From: Verrucomicrobiales bacterium
GTDB taxonomy: Bacteria > Verrucomicrobiota > Verrucomicrobiia > Verrucomicrobiales > DEV007
Direction of reading: 5' to 3'
Assembly: GCA_029940475.1 (NCBI GenBank)
Contig: JAPYUT010000033.1
Location: forward strand, 1 to 44,280
Length of the DNA stretch: 44,280 nt
Under the pieces are notes generated by a model, which ran no database searches, had not been told where the DNA came from, and worked only from the letters and a program-made list of their open reading frames with translations. Positions 18,146 through 27,554 of this stretch are shown here, in pieces. A program made the translations under genes and the position numbers. Position 1 is the stretch's first letter. The number at the start of each line of letters is the position of its first letter.

Positions 18146-18451
18146 ATGATTGATCCTGAAGAGTTCGCCGAGACCATGACGGAAATCGGCAATACCCATA
18201 TGCCATTCGGCAAATACGGACCTGACAAATATCCACCCGGGGGCTTGCCCATCCATGAATTGCCTTTCGAGTATCTGGAATGGTTCCAGTATAACGGCGG
18301 GCTGCCCGGCGGACGCCTCGGTGAACTGCTCGAAATGGTCTACCATATCAAGAAAGATGGAGCCGGGGAGGTTTTCGCGCCATTGAGATTGAAGGCCGGA
18401 GGATCTCGGCAAAAGAAGCGTAAAAAACCACAGCAATATCGCTTTGAATAA
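18146..18451 (+). CDS. DUF3820 family protein
   Basis: 101 residues from the ATG at 18146, five bases after the DUF1854 stop. The family signature is plain: MPFGKYGPD (about 19-27), GLPIHELPFEYLEWF, then GGRLGELLEMVYHIK. The C-terminus is a short Lys/Arg-rich tail (SRQKKRKKPQQ). DUF3820 proteins are small and cytosolic; one Pseudomonas member was described as a quorum-sensing-regulated virulence factor, but a mechanism is not established. The close spacing suggests the same transcript as the ABC/DUF1854 pair. Confidence 0.8.
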   Translation: MIDPEEFAETMTEIGNTHMPFGKYGPDKYPPGGLPIHELPFEYLEWFQYNGGLPGGRLGELLEMVYHIKKDGAGEVFAPLRLKAGGSRQKKRKKPQQYRFE

Positions 18452-18577
18452 CTGCTGCCGATAAGAATCTCCTGCCTTGAATCCTTTGCCCACCACCAGT
18501 TATCCTTAAAATTCATCAGGAAACATCTAATAACAGCTCCAGTATCCGCGTTAGAGCATTAACATTCCCTACTTGCC

Positions 18578-21500
18578 ATGAAACTTGTCCCCCTCCTTAC
18601 AATCATCCTCTGCTCTGTTCTTGCTTCTCCCGCCGGTAAATCCGCTCCGCTTGATGATGCGCGCAGCAATGCTGGAAAACTGAAAAAGGACGGAAACTGG
18701 AAAGAGTCCTTCGAGGCTTACAAGGGCCTGCTCCTTGGTGAGGGAAATTCCGGGAATGCGGCAGCTGGGGACCTGCAGAATGCCTGGGACTCCCTCAATA
18801 ATCTCGGTCAGCCTGTCCTTATAGACAGCTTCCTTGAGAAGATTATCAGGAAATACCCGACAGACTGGAGAGTCCTCGCCCGTGCCGGGAGCCTCTACAT
18901 GAGGAGCCAGCACTGGGGCGTCATCATCGCCGGTGAATTCAAGCGCGGCCACCACCGCGGCGGCGGCAAACATGTCAATACCCAGCAACGCGACCGTGTG
19001 CGCGCGCTGGCCCTCATGGAGCGGGCAATGAAGGCGGCAGGAGATGATGAGGACAAGGCGACCGTGGCAAGTATCTATCTTGAATTTGCCAGTGCCATCA
19101 GCAGCAGGGGAAACAGTGAATCCTGGCGGCTCCAGTACCTGACTGACTTTGGCAAACTTCCCGACTGGGATGATGGCGGCTACCACGGCGCACGCGATGT
19201 CGGCGCCCCGGTCGATGCCGAGGGCAAGCCAATCCTCTACGCAATTCCCGAGACATGGGAAAAGGCGGCTAATGACGGCGAGCGCTGGCGTTACCTGCTC
19301 ACCGAAGCCGCGGAACTCGCGCCAGGCCGTGCCGGAGAGATCATGCATTACTGGAGCGCATTCCTGCGCAAGCAGTTCGGCGTCGAGCGGATGCGACAGT
19401 GGGGTTTCGGCGGATTTTTCGGGGCTCACAGCCCGGATGACGGCAGGGAAAACGAAAGCGGCACCTACGAGTTGCACACCCTCAAGCAGGATGAGACCAT
19501 CGCCCGCCTCGCCACCGGGATAAAACGCATCACCCTGCCTGATGAGCACAACCACATCTTCATCCTCAAGCAGATTGCCGCTTTGCCCGACAAGGGCCAA
19601 GCCGAGCGGGCCACCAACGACCTTGCTTCTGTTTTCGAGAACCGCCGCCAATACCCCCTGGCCGCAAAATACTGGCAGCAAAGCATCAGGAAATTCGGCC
19701 CCGGGCACAACAAGTCGAAAGTCAAGCGCCTCAACCAGATCCTCGACAACTGGGGACGCTTTGATGGCACCCAGTCACACGCTGCCGGCAAAAAGCCCGT
19801 GCTGGGATTTGTCTTCCGCAACGGTGAGCGGGTCGACCTGAGTGCCTACGCCATTGATGTGCCAACCCTGCTTGACGACGTCAAGGATTACCTCAAGGGA
19901 AATCCCGCAAAAATCGACAGTCAACGTATGAATATCGGCAACATCGGCTACCAGCTGGTGAACGAAAAATGGAAAAAATATGTGGGTGATAAAGTCGCTG
20001 AATGGGACCTGCGGCTCGAACCGCGCAAGAATCACTGGGACCGGCGCATCGACGTTGTCGCCCCCATGAAAAAACCGGGCGCCTACCTGCTGCGCGCAAA
20101 GATGGCGGAGGGAAACACCTCACATGTCATTGTCTGGGTCGCTGATACCGCGATCGTGCGCAAGCCGCTCGACCAAAAGTCCTTCTACTTTGTCGCCGAT
20201 GCCCGCAGCGGAAAGCCCGTGGCCAAGGCCAACCTCGAGTTCTTTGGCTACCGCTACGAACACCTCAGGCAGAAGAAGGGCCTGCCGGGTCTCCTGCCAC
20301 AGAGACGTTTCAACATTATCACCAAGCAGTTCGCCGAGTTCACCGACGCCGACGGGCAGGCGATCCTCGGCCAGGAGCAGATGCCACCGCAAATGCAATG
20401 GTTGATCATCGCGCGCACTGACGATGGCAGGTTCGCCTACCATGGCTTCAGCGGTGTCTGGTACAGCCAGCGCCACGACGCGCAATACAAGGCCACCAAG
20501 ACCCTGGTCGTGACCGACCGGCCGGTCTACCGCCCCGGCCAGGACGTTGAGTTCAAGGCCTGGGTGCGCCACTCACAATATGACAAGGAGGAGGAAAGCC
20601 AGTTTGCCGGTAAAAACTTCACCGTGCGCATCAACAACCCGAAAGGCGAAAAGATCTACGAGAAAAACCTGAAGACCGACGAGTTCGGCGGACTGGCCGA
20701 CAAGATCACCCTGCCCGAGGCCGCCACGCTGGGATCCTACCGCATTCATTTACATCAGGGCGGCCAACACGGCGGCAACACCTTCCGCGTCGAGGAATAC
20801 AAGAAACCGGAGTTTGAGGTGAAAATTGATGCCCCGGTCGAACCCGTGATGCTCGGGGAAAAAATCAAGGCCAAAGTCAAGGCCAACTACCTCTTTGGTG
20901 CCCCGGTGCAGAATGCCACCGTCAAGTATAAGGTCATGCGCAGCGAGCACGACAGCAGGTGGTTTGCGCCAATGCCATGGGACTGGTTCTACGGATCCGG
21001 GTATTGGTGGTTCGGATACGATTACAACTGGTATCCGGGATGGCGTGAGTGGGGTTGCCGGGCACCTGTCCACTGGTGGCGGCAGCGCGGCCACATGCCC
21101 CCGGAAGTCGTGCTTGAGAACGAGGTGAAGATCGGTGAAGACGGCACTGCCGAGATCGAGATCGACACGGCACTTGCCAAGGCAATGCACGGTGATATCG
21201 ACCACAAATACTCGATCACCGCCGAGGTGCGTGATGCCTCACGCCGTACGATCCTCGGGCAGGGAAATGTCCTGGTCGCAAGGTCCCCCTTCAAGATCAA
21301 CACCTGGCTGGATCGCGGTTATTACCGGGTCGGGGACGTCATCAGTGCCAGCGCCTGCGCACGCACCCTCGACGGCAAGCCGGTCGCCGGCAAGGGCACC
21401 CTGCAACTTCTCAAGGTCAGCTATGACGAGGACGGAAAGCCCGTGGAAAAGACCGTCAAGAGCTGGAAAATTGATCCCGATGCTGAAGGCTGCATCAACC

Positions 21501-24500
21501 AACAGATCAAGGCCTCGGCCAGTGGCCAGTATCGCCTCAGCTACAAGCTCAAGGACAAGGCAGGCCATGAAATTGAGGGCGGCTACGTGTTCGTGGTGCG
21601 CGGCGAGGGCTTCAACGGCAAAAAATTCCGCTTCAACGACATCGAGATCATCACCGACAAGCGCGAATACGCTGCCGGCGATACCATCGAGTTGATGATC
21701 AACACCGCCCGTGAGGACGGCACCGTGGCTCTCTTCCTGCGCCCCTCAAACGGCGTTTACCTGGCACCGAAAATCATCCGCCTTGAGGGCAAGAGTACCG
21801 TGACTGAGCTCACTGTCACCAAGAAGGACATGCCCAACTTCTTCATTGAGGCATTCACCATCAGCGGCGGAAAGATTTATGAACAGACCCGTGAGGTGGT
21901 CGTTCCCCCGGAAAAGCGCGTGCTCAATGTCGAGGTTCTGCCCTCCGCAGAGCGATACAAGCCGGGCGAGGCGGCAACGGTCAAGATCAAGCTGACCGAT
22001 TTTGACGGTGAGCCCTTTGTCGGCAGCACCGTAGTCACCGTCTATGACAAGGCACTCGAGTATATCTCGGGGGGAAGCAACGTCCCCGAGATCCGCGAGT
22101 TTTTCTGGAAGTGGCGCCGCCACCACAACCGCAACACCCAGTTCAGCCTGTCCCGCTGGTTTCCCAACATTGTCAAAAAAGGGTCAACCGGCATGGGTTC
22201 CATCGGGATCTTCGGCCATTCACTGGCGGATGAAGCAGAGGGAATTGAATCAGAAACGCTAGCAGAAGGCGATCCCTTTGCAGGTGGCAGGAACAGGCTC
22301 GGAGTCGCGCGCAAATCAAGCATGCTCTTCTCAAAACGCTCCAATGAATCAGCAGATTTCGCTCTTCAAGCGGCCCCTGGAGCACCCTTGGCTCTAGCTT
22401 TTGCTGATGGTGCGTCGGCAGGAGAAGGCGATGCCTTTGGCGGCGGAGGGGGTGCTGGCGGCAAAGCGGCACCTGAGGTTCAACCCGTGATACGCAGTAA
22501 CTTTGCCGACATCGCCTTCTGGGCCGCGACCCTGAATACCGACAAGGACGGCACCGCCGAGATCAAGCTCGACATGCCGGAAAACCTCACCACCTGGAAA
22601 ATCAAAACCTGGGGAATGGGCCACGGCACAAAAGTTGGGCAGGGTGAGGCTGAGGTGATCACCAGCAAGGACCTCATCATTCGCCTGCAGGCACCACGCT
22701 TCTTTGTCGAGAAGGACGAGGTGACTCTCAGTGCCAACGTTCACAATTACCTGGAAAATGCCAAGCAGGTGCGCACCGTCCTCGAACTTGAGGGCGGGGC
22801 GCTCAAGGCCCTCAAGGGCTCCCCCCTGAGCCAGACCGTCAGGATCCCGGGAGGTGGCGAGCACCGCATCAACTGGCGGGTCAAGGCCGTGGCCGAGGGT
22901 GAGACCAAGATCACCATGAAGGCACTCACTGACGAGGAATCCGACGCCATGCAGATGAGCTTCCCGGTACTTGTCCACGGCATGCTCAAGACCGAGTCCT
23001 TCAGTGGTGCCCTGCGCCCCAATGATAAAACCGCATCGCTCAAGCTCACGGTCCCCGCCGAGCGGCGTGCTGAGCAGACCCGCCTGGAGGTGCGCTACTC
23101 ACCAAGCCTTGCCACCGCAATGGTCGATGCCCTGCCTTACCTGGCCGCTTACCCATACGGTTGCACCGAGCAGACCCTCAACCGCTTCGTGCCGAGCGTC
23201 ATTACCCAGAAGATCCTCATCGACATGGGAGTTGACCTCAAGGCCATCAGGAAAAAGCGCACCAACCTCAACGCCCAGGAGATCGGCGATGACAAGGAAC
23301 GCGCCAAGCAATGGCAGCGCCTGGAGACCAACCCGGTTTTCAAGGACAAGGAAGTCGACAAGATGGTCAAGGCGGGCGTTGAGCGCCTCACCGCCATGCA
23401 GAACGCTGACGGCGGCTGGGGATGGTTCCATGCCCACGGTGGACACTCCTACGCGCACACCACCGCGGTGGTGGTGCACGGTCTGCAACTTGCACTGCAG
23501 AACGATGTCGCCATTGTTCCCGGCGCCCTTGGGAAGGGCGTCCAGTGGCTCAAGCGCTATCAGGACCAGCAGGTAACCCGTATCAATAACTGGGCGAAGA
23601 AAAAGAAGCCCGGAAAAAGACATGCCGACAACCTCGATGCCTTCGTGTTCATGGTTCTCTGTGACGCGGACAAGGTGGACGGGAAAATGCGCGACTTCCT
23701 TTACCGCGACCGCAACCAGCTCGCCGTGTATTCCAAGGCAATGCTTGGCCTGTCCATGCACAAGACCGGCAAGCTGGAAGAGCGCGACATGCTGATACGC
23801 AACATCGAGCAGTTCCTTGTCACCGATGATGAGAACCAGAGCGCCTACCTCGACCTGGGCAACAAGGGCTACTGGTGGTACTGGTATGGTAGCGAGTTTG
23901 AGGCCCAGGCCTATTACCTGAAGCTGCTTTGCGTGGCAAAACCGAAAAGCAAGCAGGCCAGCGGGCTGGTGAAATACCTTATCAACAACCGCAAGCATGC
24001 CACTTACTGGAGCAACACGCGCGACACAGCCATCTGTGTAGAGGCCATCGCCGACTATATCCGTGCCAGCGGCGAGGATGAGCCCGACATGACTGTCGAG
24101 ATCCTGCTCGACGGCAAAAAGGTCAAGGAAGTCGAGATCAACAAGAAGAACCTGTTCAGCTTCGACAACAAGCTGGTCCTGCTTGGAGATGCCGTCGACA
24201 CCGGTGAGCACACCGTGGAATTCCGCAAGAAAGGCAAGGGACCGCTCTACTTCAACGCCTACCTCACCAATTTCACCCTTGAGGACTTCATTACCAAGGC
24301 CGGCCTCGAGGTCAAGGTGGAGCGCAGGTATTACAAGCTTTCCCCCGAGGAGAAGACCATCAAGAACGTCGGTGCACGCGGCCAGGCACTCGACCAGAAG
24401 GTGGAAAAATTCAAGCGTGAGCTGCTCGCCAGCGGCGATACGCTAAAGAGCGGTGACCTGGTCGAGATCGAGCTCATTATCGAGAGCAAGAATGACTACG

Positions 24501-24778
24501 AATACCTGATGTTCGAGGACATGAAGGCAGCCGGGTTTGAGCCTGTCGAGCTTCGCAGCGGCTATTCAAACAACGGCATGGGAGCCTACATGGAGCTGCG
24601 CGACCAGAAGGTCACCTTCTTCGTCCGCTCCCTTGCCCGTGGCAGGCACAGCTTAAGTTACCGCATGCGTGCCGAGACCCCCGGTAAGTTCAGCGCGCTG
24701 CCCACCCGCGGCGAGGCCATGTATGCGCCGGAGTTGAAGGCCAACTCCGATGAGATCAAGATCTCCATTATCGATTAA
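18578..24778 (+). CDS. bacterial alpha-2-macroglobulin, thioester type
   Basis: 2066 residues with a signal peptide (1-23). The N-terminal 350 residues are helical and TPR-like. The macroglobulin domains include TDRPVYRPGQ (646-655) and VEEYKKPEFEV. A Trp/Tyr-rich insert (about 790-840, ten Trp) is followed by more MG domains, a Gly/Ala-rich stretch GGGGGAGG near 1290 that may be the protease bait region, the A2M domain (FADIAFWAATLNTDKDG), and the thioester GCTEQT (C1529-Q1532) in the helical TED, which also has ADGGWGWF. The C-terminus resembles a receptor-binding-type domain. The family traps proteases covalently at the cell envelope. The intact CxEQ sets it apart from the thioester-less YfaS type. 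No pbpC gene is adjacent, unlike in enterobacteria. Long frames on the opposite strand (18569-19708, 23099-24211) are codon-usage shadows. Confidence 0.92.
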   Translation: MKLVPLLTIILCSVLASPAGKSAPLDDARSNAGKLKKDGNWKESFEAYKGLLLGEGNSGNAAAGDLQNAWDSLNNLGQPVLIDSFLEKIIRKYPTDWRVLARAGSLYMRSQHWGVIIAGEFKRGHHRGGGKHVNTQQRDRVRALALMERAMKAAGDDEDKATVASIYLEFASAISSRGNSESWRLQYLTDFGKLPDWDDGGYHGARDVGAPVDAEGKPILYAIPETWEKAANDGERWRYLLTEAAELAPGRAGEIMHYWSAFLRKQFGVERMRQWGFGGFFGAHSPDDGRENESGTYELHTLKQDETIARLATGIKRITLPDEHNHIFILKQIAALPDKGQAERATNDLASVFENRRQYPLAAKYWQQSIRKFGPGHNKSKVKRLNQILDNWGRFDGTQSHAAGKKPVLGFVFRNGERVDLSAYAIDVPTLLDDVKDYLKGNPAKIDSQRMNIGNIGYQLVNEKWKKYVGDKVAEWDLRLEPRKNHWDRRIDVVAPMKKPGAYLLRAKMAEGNTSHVIVWVADTAIVRKPLDQKSFYFVADARSGKPVAKANLEFFGYRYEHLRQKKGLPGLLPQRRFNIITKQFAEFTDADGQAILGQEQMPPQMQWLIIARTDDGRFAYHGFSGVWYSQRHDAQYKATKTLVVTDRPVYRPGQDVEFKAWVRHSQYDKEEESQFAGKNFTVRINNPKGEKIYEKNLKTDEFGGLADKITLPEAATLGSYRIHLHQGGQHGGNTFRVEEYKKPEFEVKIDAPVEPVMLGEKIKAKVKANYLFGAPVQNATVKYKVMRSEHDSRWFAPMPWDWFYGSGYWWFGYDYNWYPGWREWGCRAPVHWWRQRGHMPPEVVLENEVKIGEDGTAEIEIDTALAKAMHGDIDHKYSITAEVRDASRRTILGQGNVLVARSPFKINTWLDRGYYRVGDVISASACARTLDGKPVAGKGTLQLLKVSYDEDGKPVEKTVKSWKIDPDAEGCINQQIKASASGQYRLSYKLKDKAGHEIEGGYVFVVRGEGFNGKKFRFNDIEIITDKREYAAGDTIELMINTAREDGTVALFLRPSNGVYLAPKIIRLEGKSTVTELTVTKKDMPNFFIEAFTISGGKIYEQTREVVVPPEKRVLNVEVLPSAERYKPGEAATVKIKLTDFDGEPFVGSTVVTVYDKALEYISGGSNVPEIREFFWKWRRHHNRNTQFSLSRWFPNIVKKGSTGMGSIGIFGHSLADEAEGIESETLAEGDPFAGGRNRLGVARKSSMLFSKRSNESADFALQAAPGAPLALAFADGASAGEGDAFGGGGGAGGKAAPEVQPVIRSNFADIAFWAATLNTDKDGTAEIKLDMPENLTTWKIKTWGMGHGTKVGQGEAEVITSKDLIIRLQAPRFFVEKDEVTLSANVHNYLENAKQVRTVLELEGGALKALKGSPLSQTVRIPGGGEHRINWRVKAVAEGETKITMKALTDEESDAMQMSFPVLVHGMLKTESFSGALRPNDKTASLKLTVPAERRAEQTRLEVRYSPSLATAMVDALPYLAAYPYGCTEQTLNRFVPSVITQKILIDMGVDLKAIRKKRTNLNAQEIGDDKERAKQWQRLETNPVFKDKEVDKMVKAGVERLTAMQNADGGWGWFHAHGGHSYAHTTAVVVHGLQLALQNDVAIVPGALGKGVQWLKRYQDQQVTRINNWAKKKKPGKRHADNLDAFVFMVLCDADKVDGKMRDFLYRDRNQLAVYSKAMLGLSMHKTGKLEERDMLIRNIEQFLVTDDENQSAYLDLGNKGYWWYWYGSEFEAQAYYLKLLCVAKPKSKQASGLVKYLINNRKHATYWSNTRDTAICVEAIADYIRASGEDEPDMTVEILLDGKKVKEVEINKKNLFSFDNKLVLLGDAVDTGEHTVEFRKKGKGPLYFNAYLTNFTLEDFITKAGLEVKVERRYYKLSPEEKTIKNVGARGQALDQKVEKFKRELLASGDTLKSGDLVEIELIIESKNDYEYLMFEDMKAAGFEPVELRSGYSNNGMGAYMELRDQKVTFFVRSLARGRHSLSYRMRAETPGKFSALPTRGEAMYAPELKANSDEIKISIID

Positions 24779-24809
24779 AGGAAGCACTTCCCACGCCGGC
24801 CAGGCACAA

Positions 24810-27173
24810 TCAATCCTTTTCAAAGCGCTCAAAGAATCTCCCGCTCGCCCTCGGGAACTGCTCCCGGATATATTCAACATGGCTAAGGTCTCCGATTTCG
24901 GGGCGGAAATCCACCGGCTTGTCCATGAGATCGGTATACTCAGAGACATACAGCTTGTCAGGTGCCCTCGTGCTCCACGGCCCCGGGAAGGAAAACTTCA
25001 CCTTGCGCTCACCCCGCACCATGCAGAGCCCGATTCCCGTCTGTCCACGGTGCACTGTCGAGATCACCGCCTCACGCGGATTTTCACGGTAGCGCAGCAG
25101 CGATTGACCGGAGAGCTCCTCGTAAAACATAGGATCCAGTCCTATTAGCTCCAGTATGCTGGGCATGACATCGTAATGGCTGACGTTGGTATGGGAGGGC
25201 AGTTTCCCCGCCCATTGCGGCCACTTGATAATGATCGGCACCTCTGTCTGGAAACGGTTTAATGACGAGCAATGAAACCAGCTTCCCTCCTCCTGGAACT
25301 CCTCACCGTGATCCCCGGTAAGAACAATCACGGCATTCTCGTAGCGCCCCTTTAACTTCAGGAAACTGACAAACTCCTCAATGGCGTAATCAATCCAGTG
25401 AACCGCATTCTGGTAACGACGCACCACACCGTCAACGACGTCTTTATTGGGACGCAATTTGGTGGGAATGTTGCCGGCACAATTCGGGTGCAACGCCGCA
25501 AAGTCAGAAGGCCAGTAATAATTGTAATGGGGTGAGTCGAGCGCTATAAAATGGAACTGCGGATCCTTTGGATCACTGGCAAGGTAATGTCGCATGTCAT
25601 CCATCACCCGCTTTTCCCTCTGCGGAATGCTCATCGGTTCAACGCGTTTGGAATCATCAACGAAGAAATCAGCAAGGCTGTTATCTTCCCCGAAATTCAA
25701 CGGTCCCAGGCTCTTGTAGCCAAGGTCGCAGACGGCCCGGACATGAACCTCGTAGCCAAGCTTGTCAAGAACCCTGAGAGGATATGCCCCGGCATGCCTT
25801 TCAGGCGCATCAAGTGCCTCCGCCCAGTGAATCGCCAACCTGCTGTGAAAAAATGAAAACCAGGAAAGGGGAGTGCAATTTGATCCGGCAAAGGTCTTGC
25901 CCAGATCCTGGGTCTCCTCGAGCCGAAAACGGCTCAAAAATGGCGCCACCTCCGGGGTGATCGAGTCTGAGCGCCAACTCTCGATCATGAATACGTAAAT
26001 ATCAGGTTTGCGCAGATGCGCCCCGTCCTGCAACTCGGAAAGGAGGCGTTGACGATCACCTTCAGGTGCCGGCTCACGGAAAATGACCGCCAGTTTCTCA
26101 AACCCCGCCGGCGGGGCAAATACGCCGACATGTGCGTTAAATGCCTTGTGGTGGCGCCTCCAGGCTTCGGTGCGCTTGGTGACGTGACTCAGGGCACTCT
26201 CCGTCACCGTCACCAGCCAACAGACAACCAAAATCATGAGCACACGACGATTGGCGATGCGCATGCCGCCGGCCTGGGAAATTTTTCCCAACCCCCAGAA
26301 AATGATCCCGCAGGAGATAATCACCATTACGGAAGCCAAGGTCACCTGTCCAACTGTCCAGTTCAAACCCGCTGCCGCGACTTCCTTATGGAAATCAAAC
26401 GCTCCCGTCGACGTGAAAAAGTTAATCACGTCCAGCAGTGATTGGTTCCAGAACTGGAGCATAAGAAAATCGACTGCGATCAGGAAGGGTAAAAGTGAAA
26501 CCAAACTCGTCACTGTCACCCGGAAAAATCCCGGGGTAAAGCTGCAGATCCCGTGATACAGAATCATCAAGCCCAGGGTAAAGACCGCCTGCGTTGAAAT
26601 TCTTCCAAAAATGGCACTTAATTGTTCAAAATTATTAAGCCCCTCCACCACAGAAACCGCGTAGATATCCCGGGTCGCCAAAAGGATAAAAACACACAAC
26701 CAGAAAGCCCCGTTAAAATGCCACCTGCGTACCATCCATCTGCGCCAGGACAGGCGTGATCCCGATTCTCGGCCGCTTCCGGTTGACAGGCCAATCAATG
26801 CGCCTGCCAGCAATAAAGCTGAAAATAGCGACCCACTCACTGCAAGCCATGGAGACCAGTTCAGGAATAATGCCCCGAGACAAGCGCATATTGCAATCGA
26901 GTGCGCCACGCATACCATCACTGCGAGTCTTCCCTGCAACGGTTCATCACGTGCCGCAATACACTTTCTGATCCGCCTGGTTACCGAGACTGAAACTGTG
27001 ATGCCGATAAGGGAAAGCGCCAGGGTGATGAGCATATTGTAACCCAAACTGCCGTTGCCAAGTTTCCAGAAAAGATTGAACGGTGTCGCAAGGTAGAGCC
27101 CACCCGCCAACCAACTGGCAGCATGAAGAGTCCGCCCGATTCTAGAATCACTGTTCTTTTGAAGAAAATTCAT
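24810..27173 (-). CDS. membrane sulfatase-like hydrolase (LtaS/EptA-type alkaline phosphatase superfamily)
   Basis: 787 residues. About seven or eight membrane helices occupy residues 20-325, followed by a periplasmic sulfatase-fold domain. Readable metal and nucleophile sites are IESWRSD (397-403), NCTPLSW with the likely threonine nucleophile T434, and TGDHGEEFQEEG near 635. The Thr at the nucleophile position and the N-terminal membrane block point to a lipid-headgroup transferase or phosphodiesterase (LtaS, EptA or YejM group), not a formylglycine sulfatase. The substrate could be a phospholipid or LPS-type lipid. A perfect GCTGCC/GGCAGC arm pair lies just upstream of the start. It is convergent with the macroglobulin gene, with a 31-base gap. 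Confidence 0.82.
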   Translation of the reverse strand: MNFLQKNSDSRIGRTLHAASWLAGGLYLATPFNLFWKLGNGSLGYNMLITLALSLIGITVSVSVTRRIRKCIAARDEPLQGRLAVMVCVAHSIAICACLGALFLNWSPWLAVSGSLFSALLLAGALIGLSTGSGRESGSRLSWRRWMVRRWHFNGAFWLCVFILLATRDIYAVSVVEGLNNFEQLSAIFGRISTQAVFTLGLMILYHGICSFTPGFFRVTVTSLVSLLPFLIAVDFLMLQFWNQSLLDVINFFTSTGAFDFHKEVAAAGLNWTVGQVTLASVMVIISCGIIFWGLGKISQAGGMRIANRRVLMILVVCWLVTVTESALSHVTKRTEAWRRHHKAFNAHVGVFAPPAGFEKLAVIFREPAPEGDRQRLLSELQDGAHLRKPDIYVFMIESWRSDSITPEVAPFLSRFRLEETQDLGKTFAGSNCTPLSWFSFFHSRLAIHWAEALDAPERHAGAYPLRVLDKLGYEVHVRAVCDLGYKSLGPLNFGEDNSLADFFVDDSKRVEPMSIPQREKRVMDDMRHYLASDPKDPQFHFIALDSPHYNYYWPSDFAALHPNCAGNIPTKLRPNKDVVDGVVRRYQNAVHWIDYAIEEFVSFLKLKGRYENAVIVLTGDHGEEFQEEGSWFHCSSLNRFQTEVPIIIKWPQWAGKLPSHTNVSHYDVMPSILELIGLDPMFYEELSGQSLLRYRENPREAVISTVHRGQTGIGLCMVRGERKVKFSFPGPWSTRAPDKLYVSEYTDLMDKPVDFRPEIGDLSHVEYIREQFPRASGRFFERFEKD

Positions 27174-27554
27174 TTCCTTCCGCTGCCTGGCAGCCCCTAT
27201 TTATTCGTCTTTAGGATTACCCCAATCAAGTCTTACCCATATATTGACACATTGGCAAGGAACCGGATTTCCGGTTGGAAGAGCGTAAGCCTCGTCCCTT
27301 TATTCCAGTCAGCAGTAACAATCTGAGTTTCCCTTCCTATAGCAAGCTGGGTTTTCCCTTCCTGCACCACCGGGTTCCTGAAGAAGAATCAATGTCAATG
27401 CCTCGCCATTACTGACAGGACCAAGCACAACACTGCGCAACATAATAAGCAGGTTACTGAGTCCGCCGGAAGTCGAAAGGCAACCGGAATGTCCTTAATA
27501 TTTCTTGACTATTAGTATTTCCAGAATTACTACACTCTCCACACGGAGTAACCT
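27174..27554. other. intergenic region between divergent sulfatase-like and Pal-like genes
   Basis: About 380 bases with no gene that I can support. It holds an inverted repeat at 27261-27276 (AACCGGA, two bases, TCCGGTT), two copies of TTTCCCTTCCT at 27328-27338 and 27353-27363 (25-base period), a palindromic GCTGCC/GGCAGC at 27182-27194 near the minus-strand start, and a candidate promoter for the Pal-like gene near 27505. Confidence 0.6.
27505..27536 (+). promoter_or_regulatory. candidate promoter of the Pal-like lipoprotein gene
   Basis: TTGACT at 27505-27510 is a good -35 match. The -10 is poorer: TACTAC at 17-base spacing or TACACT (27531-27536) at 20. GGAG six bases before the ATG at 27555 is a good ribosome site. 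Confidence 0.4.

Noticed and set aside
18569..19708. 379-codon minus-strand frame inside the macroglobulin gene
   Set aside because: It is antisense to a firmly identified gene and has no recognisable domain; codon bias of the real gene keeps the opposite strand open.
23099..24211. 370-codon minus-strand frame inside the macroglobulin gene
   Set aside because: Same reason: it covers the thioester domain on the other strand and shows no family signature.
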